Origin: Acidimicrobiia bacterium
GTDB lineage: Bacteria > Actinomycetota > Acidimicrobiia > Spongiisociales > UBA5794
Assembly: GCA_013695075.1 (NCBI GenBank)
Contig: JACDBE010000112.1
Location: 1-9,085, forward strand
Reading direction: 5' to 3'
Length of the DNA: 9,085 nucleotides
The translations under genes were made by a program, and so were the position numbers. This document shows, one piece after another, positions 4,144 to 9,085 of this stretch. How positions within the stretch are numbered: the first letter of the stretch is position 1; each line of letters begins with the position of its first letter. The notes beneath the pieces were generated by a model. It was not told the origin of the DNA and searched no databases. It worked only from the letters and a program-made list of their open reading frames with translations.

Positions 4144-6288
4144 ATGGTCGTGCGAGAGAGCCTGCGCATGGTGCGATTCGTCCAACCGGCGATGATGACC
4201 GTGCTGGCGCTGGTCGTCACCCTCTCCATGGTTCCGGCGGCGCACGGTGCCGAACCCACCGACACCACCCCACCGGGCTCGGGATCGAACACCACCACCG
4301 TGCGCCCGGGGCCGGCGACGATGACGGTCACCGCCGGTCTCGACGGCCGTATCGCCCCCGACGCTCCGATGGTGGTCGACGTCGAACTGGCGGCCCGGAT
4401 GCTGGTGGTAGGCACCCTGGAGCTGGACTTCGGCAGCATCGGCGTCACCTCGGTCGCCGTTGAGGTGCCCGCCGGGGGCGTGAAGGAGTACCGCCTGGAC
4501 AGCCTGCGGCCGGAACGGCGCACCTCGTACACGGTGACGCTGCGCGACGAGCAGGGCGCGGAGCTGGCCTCGTTCACCGGCCGGGTCCGCCTCGGCGGCA
4601 CCGAGATGGTGGGGCTGCTCGGCATCGACGGCATCGACACCTCGATCCGTTCCGCCCGCACCACGCCCATGGAGGGCACCCCCGAAGTGGTGAGCCTCGA
4701 ACCCGATCAGATCGACGGCAGGATCGCCCCGCTCACATACCTGGTGGCCGGGGAGGGCGCGCTGGGCCGGCTGACCGACGAGGCGAGGGCCGAGTTGGGA
4801 ACTTGGGTGCGCAACGGTGGCCGGCTGTTCGGCAGCGCCGAAGACCTTGGGCTGATCGGGGCGACGACGGGGACGGCGCTGCTCGCCGGCACCACGGTGG
4901 CCATCACCCGGGTGGGCAGCGGCGAGCTGGGGGTGATGGCGGCCCCCGCCGATGTCACCGCTGCCGAGTGGAGCCGCGTCATCCGCGACACCCCGGGTAA
5001 CTTCGAGCTCATCGACTCCGCCATGCAGGGTGTCGACGGGGGCCTGGTGGTGGCGGCGTCGAACGGTCAGGAGGCGGAGGTGCCCGCCCTGCCGTGGCTG
5101 CTGGCGGGGATCCTGCTGTTCGTGGTGCTGGTGGGACCGGTCAACATGCTGGTGCTGCGGGCCCTGGGGAGGCCGGAGTGGTCGTGGGTGACCATCCCGG
5201 CGCTGAGCCTGCTGTTCCTCGGCGGATTCTGGTTCGTCGGTAGGGCGCAGCTGGTCGACTTCACCGCCACCCACGCCTCGGTGGTGGTCGACGACGGGCA
5301 GGGGCACGCCGTGTCCGACACCGGGCTCCTCGTCCAGGTGGCCACCAGCGGTGCCCATGTCCTCGCCCTCGACGACGGCTGGCAGGCGTACCCACCCGGC
5401 GGCGGGTTCGGGGGCTCGATGGTCGAAGGCGTGGTGGAGGATCGCACCGTGGTGTTCGACCTCGACGATCTCGGTCTGGGCAGCACCCGGTTGCGTTGGG
5501 ACGAGGGGGCCGTCGGCCTCGCCTCCGCCGTTGCGGCCACCGCCGAGGGGTTGATGGTGACCGTCACCAACGACACCGGCTGGACCCTCGACGGGTGGGG
5601 GGTGGTGGTGGGCGGCCGCGGCTTTGGTTCCCGTGATCCCTTGCCCACCGGTGCTTCCGGGTCGGTGGAGGTGCTCCCCGGCCGGTCGGCCTCGCCCGAA
5701 CCGGCGGTGGTGCCGGCGGCGACCTCCAGCGGCGAGGTCGGCTACGAGTTGGTGCGCCCGCTGGCATCGCATCTGGAGGCGAACTGGCCGGTGCTGCGGG
5801 AGACCGCCTCGTACGTCTTCGGGTTCACCGACGAGCGGACGGTGGCGGTCGACCTGGACGGGAAGCGAGCGGACGGCACCGGGTCGACACTGGTGGTGCG
5901 CCGCTTCGATCTCAGCGATAGCGACCTGGTCGGGCTGGGCTCGGCCGTCCCCCAGCTGCTGTCCGTGGGGGGGGCGTCGAGCGTGGAACGGTACGGGGAC
6001 GAGATCTACGCCTACGGTGCCGAATCTGTGATGTTCCACTACCGCGTTCCCGCCGGGATTCCCACCACTGCCACCATCGGGCGGGTGGTCACCGGTTTCG
6101 ACACCGTCGAGATCTACGACTGGGCCGCCGCCCGGTTCGTCGCCTTCCACTGGGAGCGGCCCGTCAACCCCTCCAGCCACGTCTCGGCGGGTGGCGACAT
6201 GCTGGTCAAGGTGTCCACCACCGACAACGAGACCTTCATGGATCAGGCGCTGCGGCTGCAAGCGTTCGCCCTGCGGTGGACGGCATGA
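4144..6288 (+). CDS. Secreted/membrane-anchored beta-rich protein with two membrane helices, ABC-operon partner
   Basis: This encodes 714 residues. An N-terminal signal sequence (about 9-36, ending PAAHG-A) exports the first part. Residues about 60-165 are beta-rich, resembling an Ig-like or adhesin-type domain. Residues about 190-240 resemble the glutamine-amidotransferase-like segment of GldG-type and related proteins (TWVRNGGRLFGSAEDLG, 220-236). Two helices follow at 318-338 and 347-366, joined by a short RALGRPEW turn and including the conserved-looking LVGPVNMLVLR. The C-terminal half (about 375-714) is again beta-rich and should be extracytoplasmic. I know this LVGPVN two-helix arrangement from uncharacterised proteins beside ABC transporters, but no function is established. 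The start could instead be the ATG at 4168, which has GAGAGAG about 8 nt upstream; ATG 4144 has only AAAGG. The stop overlaps the ABC ATPase start by 4 nt, so the products are probably partners in one complex. Confidence 0.78.
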   Translation: MVVRESLRMVRFVQPAMMTVLALVVTLSMVPAAHGAEPTDTTPPGSGSNTTTVRPGPATMTVTAGLDGRIAPDAPMVVDVELAARMLVVGTLELDFGSIGVTSVAVEVPAGGVKEYRLDSLRPERRTSYTVTLRDEQGAELASFTGRVRLGGTEMVGLLGIDGIDTSIRSARTTPMEGTPEVVSLEPDQIDGRIAPLTYLVAGEGALGRLTDEARAELGTWVRNGGRLFGSAEDLGLIGATTGTALLAGTTVAITRVGSGELGVMAAPADVTAAEWSRVIRDTPGNFELIDSAMQGVDGGLVVAASNGQEAEVPALPWLLAGILLFVVLVGPVNMLVLRALGRPEWSWVTIPALSLLFLGGFWFVGRAQLVDFTATHASVVVDDGQGHAVSDTGLLVQVATSGAHVLALDDGWQAYPPGGGFGGSMVEGVVEDRTVVFDLDDLGLGSTRLRWDEGAVGLASAVAATAEGLMVTVTNDTGWTLDGWGVVVGGRGFGSRDPLPTGASGSVEVLPGRSASPEPAVVPAATSSGEVGYELVRPLASHLEANWPVLRETASYVFGFTDERTVAVDLDGKRADGTGSTLVVRRFDLSDSDLVGLGSAVPQLLSVGGASSVERYGDEIYAYGAESVMFHYRVPAGIPTTATIGRVVTGFDTVEIYDWAAARFVAFHWERPVNPSSHVSAGGDMLVKVSTTDNETFMDQALRLQAFALRWTA

Positions 6289-7250
6289 TCGTCGAGTTCG
6301 CCTCGGTGGAGAAGCGCTACGGCAAGGTGCACGCCCTGCGCGACGCCGACCTGGCGGTGCCCGAGGGCTCGGTGCTGGGACTGATCGGCCCCAACGGCGC
6401 CGGCAAGACCACCTCGATCCTGATCATGGCCTCGCTGCTCGACCGCGACGGCGGTCGGGTGCGCATCGGCGGGATCGACCCCGCCAAGGATGCCATGGCG
6501 GTGCGCCGTCACGTGGGCTACATGCCCGACTTCTTCGGCGTGTATGAGGGCATCACCACCGTGGAGTACCTCGAGTTCTTCGCCGCCACCCAGCGCATCC
6601 GGGCCTCCGCCCGGCCCGCCGTGGCCGCCGACCTGCTGGCCCTCGTCGACCTGGAGGACAAGGCCGACACCGACGTCAACACCCTGTCGCGCGGCATGAA
6701 GCAGCGCTTGTCGCTGGCCCGGGCGCTGATCCACGACCCGGCACTGCTGGTCCTCGACGAGCCGGCGTCCGGGCTCGACCCCCGCGCCCGGGTGGAGCTG
6801 CGCGAGCTGATCGGCGAGCTGCACCGCATGGGTCGCACCATCGTCATCAGTTCACACATCCTCTCCGAGCTGGAGGGCATCTGCTCGCACCTGGCCGTGG
6901 TGGACCAGGGCCGCATCATCGCCCAGGGGAGTGTGCCCGAGGTGCGGGCCCGGATGCTGTTGTCCCGCCGGGTGACCGCCCGGGTCGACGACGGGTCGGT
7001 GGAGCGGGCCGAGAGCGTGTTGCGGGCCCGCCCCGAGGTGTCCCGCATCGACACCGAACGTTCCCTCGTCCGCCTCGAGCTCGACGGTGGGGACGACGTG
7101 TCCGCCTCGGTCCTCGGCGAGCTGGTCGCCAGCGGGGTCGCCGTCTCCGAGTGGCGCATCGAGGCCGCCGGGTTGGAGGACCTGTTCCTCCAGCTCACCG
7201 CTGGCGGCAACGGCAGCGGCGGCGGCATGGCGGAGGGTGCCGCGTCATGA
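6285..7250 (+). CDS. ABC transporter ATP-binding protein (ABC-2/NatA-like)
   Basis: This encodes 321 residues, a complete nucleotide-binding subunit. The Walker A is GPNGAGKT (35-42), the signature is LSRGMKQR (134-141), the Walker B is LLVLDEP (154-160) with the catalytic Glu at 159, the D-loop SGLD follows, and the switch histidine is H191 in ISSHILSE. The Q-loop position reads GYMPDFFGVYEG, with Asp82 where many ABC proteins have Gln or Glu. The C-terminal extension (about 220-305, ending LEDLFLQLT) is typical of ATPases paired with ABC-2 permeases, which export drugs, lipids, polysaccharides or proteins. The ATG at 6285 overlaps the previous stop as ATGA. A GTG at 6276 would add three residues and is less likely. 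The last 15 residues are glycine-rich. The gene overlaps the permease gene by another ATGA, so all are translated together. Confidence 0.95.
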   Translation: MIVEFASVEKRYGKVHALRDADLAVPEGSVLGLIGPNGAGKTTSILIMASLLDRDGGRVRIGGIDPAKDAMAVRRHVGYMPDFFGVYEGITTVEYLEFFAATQRIRASARPAVAADLLALVDLEDKADTDVNTLSRGMKQRLSLARALIHDPALLVLDEPASGLDPRARVELRELIGELHRMGRTIVISSHILSELEGICSHLAVVDQGRIIAQGSVPEVRARMLLSRRVTARVDDGSVERAESVLRARPEVSRIDTERSLVRLELDGGDDVSASVLGELVASGVAVSEWRIEAAGLEDLFLQLTAGGNGSGGGMAEGAAS

Positions 7251-8371
7251 ACCCGGTGGCCCGCCGCGAGCTCCAGGAACGCTTCCGCTCGTTACGTTCG
7301 CCGTTGCTGCTGTCGGTGTGGGTGCTGGCGGCGGGGGCGCTCACCTTCCTGTCGTACCTCATCGCCCGCTCCACCGCCGAAAGCCGGCTGGGCAGCTTCG
7401 GGCTGTCCGGGCTGGGCTCGGTGTTCGCCGCCTCCTCGATGGGGGCCTTCATCCTCCATTCGGTGCTGCTGGGGCTGCTCACCGCCGTTGTGTTCGTCGT
7501 GCCCGGGCAGGCGGCGGTGACCATCGTGGGGGAGCGGGAACGTCAGACGCTGCCGCTGCTCCAGGTGAGCCAGCTCAGCGGGTGGCGGATCATCACCGGC
7601 AAGCTGGCGTCGTCGCTGGCGTTCATCCTGCTGTTGCTGGTGGTGGCGCTGCCGCTGCTGGTGATCCCGGTGCTGCTGGGCGGGGTCACCGTGCTCCAGG
7701 CGGTGATGGGGATGGCGATGGTCGCCGGCACCGCGGTCACCATCGGCGCCATCTCCATGTGGATCTCGGCCCGGGCCAAGGGCGTGCAGGGGGCGGTGCT
7801 CGGCTCGTACGTGGTCAGCGCCGCCCTGGTCATGGGCAGCTTCGCCCTGGTGGCCGCCGAGGTGCTGCTGCTGCGCCCCGACGACACCGGGTCCACCCGG
7901 TACAGCCAGGGGATGCCCCGCGACGACGGCAGGGAGCTGTACTCGTCGTGGATCAACCCCTATCTCGGGTTGGTGGACGCCTCCAGCGACGTGCTCCGCT
8001 TCGGTGGCGAGATCGTCACCTCGCCGTACCAGCCCTTCCGCAGCGTGCTGATCAAGCGGCAGGGGTTCGCCGCCGCCAGCGTCGACCAGCTCTACGACCC
8101 GTTCGCCCGTTTCGGCGGTGGCTTCGCCGATGGCCAGGCGATCCTGGTCCGGGAAGGGGGCGTGTTCGACGGTGGGTTCGTTGCACAGGCGCAGATGCTG
8201 CCGTCGCCCACCGAGGTCGACCCCATCCGCGGCCACATCTGGTGGCGGGTGCTGATCTTCCAGGCGCTGGTCACCGCCCTGGCGCTGTGGCGGTCGAGCC
8301 GTCTGGTCACGGTGCCCCGCCGTCGTGTCATTCGCAGCCGGGCACCGCAGGAGGCGCCGGATGCCGCCTGA
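7247..8371 (+). CDS. ABC-2 type transporter permease
   Basis: This encodes 374 residues. A cytoplasmic amphipathic start, NPVARRELQERFRS, precedes helix 1 (about 20-40). It is followed by helices at about 66-86, 120-144, 148-172 and 184-208. A hydrophilic stretch of roughly 115 residues (211-325) faces outside, and a last helix lies near 325-345. The loop 96-119 (ERERQTLPLLQVSQLSGWRI) has the ERERxTLxxLxxSxLS pattern that marks the coupling helix of ABC-2 permeases and should dock on the ATPase encoded just upstream. The large external loop between helices 5 and 6 suggests contact with the beta-rich exported protein of the operon; that is inference. The start codon overlaps the ATPase stop (ATGA). 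The substrate is unknown. Confidence 0.9.
   Translation: MNPVARRELQERFRSLRSPLLLSVWVLAAGALTFLSYLIARSTAESRLGSFGLSGLGSVFAASSMGAFILHSVLLGLLTAVVFVVPGQAAVTIVGERERQTLPLLQVSQLSGWRIITGKLASSLAFILLLLVVALPLLVIPVLLGGVTVLQAVMGMAMVAGTAVTIGAISMWISARAKGVQGAVLGSYVVSAALVMGSFALVAAEVLLLRPDDTGSTRYSQGMPRDDGRELYSSWINPYLGLVDASSDVLRFGGEIVTSPYQPFRSVLIKRQGFAAASVDQLYDPFARFGGGFADGQAILVREGGVFDGGFVAQAQMLPSPTEVDPIRGHIWWRVLIFQALVTALALWRSSRLVTVPRRRVIRSRAPQEAPDAA
8349..8354 (+). promoter_or_regulatory. Ribosome binding site of the last gene
   Basis: A perfect AGGAGG lies 6 nt before the ATG at 8361, inside the end of the permease gene. It fixes the start of the downstream gene, which runs off the window. Confidence 0.75.
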
Positions 8372-9085
8372 GGTCATCACCCGGCTGGTGGGAAAGGCGC
8401 GGCGGCGCCTCACCGCCATGTTCCTGGTACGCCGGTTGGTGGCGGCGATCGGGGTGGTGGCCGGTGCCGGTGCGCTGCTGCTCGGCATCGGGCGCCGGGT
8501 GGTGCTGCCCTGGTCGGAACCCGCCGTCCTCGTCGCCGGGGCGCTGGCGGTGGCGGCGGTGACGGTGTGGACCGCGGCCAGCCGCCCGTCGCCGCGGCGC
8601 GCCGCCATCGAGCTCGATACCCGGCTGGGGGCCAAGGACCAGGTGGCGACGGCGTTGGAGCTCGCCGGGCACCTGCCGATGAATGTCCTCGAACACGCCC
8701 AGGTGACCAAGGCGGCGGCATGGGCCGAGGGCCGCACCCTGGCCGGGTTCGGCGCCGTGCTGCCGGCAACCCGGCTGCTGGGGTTGGCCGGGCTGGCGGT
8801 GGTCGCCGCCCTGGCACTGGCCATCCCCGAATCGCCTGCAGACGCCGAGCAGCAGCGCCGTCAGGCCGACGACGCCCTCATCGCCGACGCCATCGACGAC
8901 CTGCGCCAGGCGGCCGCCGAGGCAACCGACGAGGAGGTGGCCGCCACGCTGGAGGACGCCGCCGAGGATCTGGAGGAGGCGGCCAATCTCGATGAGGCCA
9001 TTGCCCGGCTGGGGGACACCCGCGCCGATCTGGCCGAGCTGGCCGACCCCGACGCCCTCCCGCTGCGGGCCGCCATGGCCGGGAC
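8361..9085 (+). CDS. Membrane protein with coiled-coil-like region (DUF4175-like), 5' part
   Basis: The frame is open from the ATG at 8361 to the window end, giving 241 residues of an incomplete protein. Two membrane helices (about 26-44 and 54-72) precede a soluble segment of about 65 residues. This contains IELDTRLGAKDQVATALEL (83-101), a motif seen in large DUF4175-like proteins and other membrane proteins in MoxR/DUF58 clusters. A third helix follows (about 137-155), then an Ala/Asp/Glu-rich, strongly helical stretch with heptad-like spacing (about 160-235), probably a coiled coil. The start overlaps the permease end by 11 nt and has a perfect AGGAGG, so this is the fourth gene of the operon. 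No enzymatic motif is present. The family match is from memory of the motif and should be treated as tentative; that it is a real gene is not in doubt. Confidence 0.75.
   Translation, partial: MPPEVITRLVGKARRRLTAMFLVRRLVAAIGVVAGAGALLLGIGRRVVLPWSEPAVLVAGALAVAAVTVWTAASRPSPRRAAIELDTRLGAKDQVATALELAGHLPMNVLEHAQVTKAAAWAEGRTLAGFGAVLPATRLLGLAGLAVVAALALAIPESPADAEQQRRQADDALIADAIDDLRQAAAEATDEEVAATLEDAAEDLEEAANLDEAIARLGDTRADLAELADPDALPLRAAMAG

Noticed and set aside
4087..6261. A 724-residue frame on the minus strand opposite the beta-rich protein gene
   Set aside because: Its composition is extreme in Gly, His, Arg and Gln without hydrophobic patterning, as expected for the antisense of a high-GC gene. 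The plus frame has a signal peptide, membrane helices and overlaps its operon partner.
7292..8824. A 510-residue minus-strand frame opposite the permease and the last gene
   Set aside because: It is rich in Gln, His, Gly and Arg, has no domain, and lies antisense to two well-supported coupled genes.

Overview
The window is GC-rich, roughly two thirds G+C by eye, with strong third-position GC bias. It carries a WhiB-family iron-sulfur regulator, a family essentially confined to Actinobacteria and their phages, so the source is an actinobacterium. The gene mix would fit a lineage outside the classical model genera, such as Acidimicrobiia, but that finer placement is inference. The sequence is ordinary chromosomal DNA. 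It contains the housekeeping RNase P RNA gene and no transposase, integrase or phage gene.

Left part (1-2586). The N-terminal end of a TauE/SafE-type membrane transporter leaves the window on the minus strand. Head to head with it lies a small predicted lipoprotein. Next come a divergent regulator and its probable targets: a TetR-family repressor on the plus strand, and on the minus strand a two-gene unit made of a pyridoxamine-phosphate-oxidase-like flavoprotein and a four-helix DUF6326-type membrane protein. A 16-bp palindrome sits between them, immediately before the tetR start, and is the likely operator for both directions.

Middle part (2587-4058). The RNase P RNA gene rnpB is on the minus strand, with a perfect 12-bp P1 helix fixing its ends. 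Upstream of it on the same strand is a gamma-glutamylcyclotransferase-like gene, and divergent from that is a small WhiB-type regulator. Three copies of an otherwise unexplained 53-54 bp repeat lie at 840-892, 2622-2674 and 3093-3146. Each copy has a conserved 16-nt left arm, an 11-nt variable centre and a conserved 25-26-nt right arm. Each sits 35-54 nt after the stop codon of a protein gene, in the same orientation as that gene. The last two copies face each other around rnpB.

Right part (4144-9085, running off the end). Four plus-strand genes are tightly coupled by 4-, 4- and 11-nt overlaps: a secreted or membrane-anchored beta-rich protein with two membrane helices, an ABC ATPase, an ABC-2 type permease, and a membrane protein with a coiled-coil-like region that continues past the window. 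Together they look like an uncharacterised membrane complex powered by an ABC transporter. The layout resembles clusters that continue into MoxR ATPase and DUF58/VWA genes, but those would lie outside the window and are not seen.

No CRISPR array, tRNA, rRNA or insertion sequence was found, and no stretch longer than 300 bases lacks a gene. The most notable unexplained structure is the repeat family; the best-supported regulatory circuit is the tetR palindrome.
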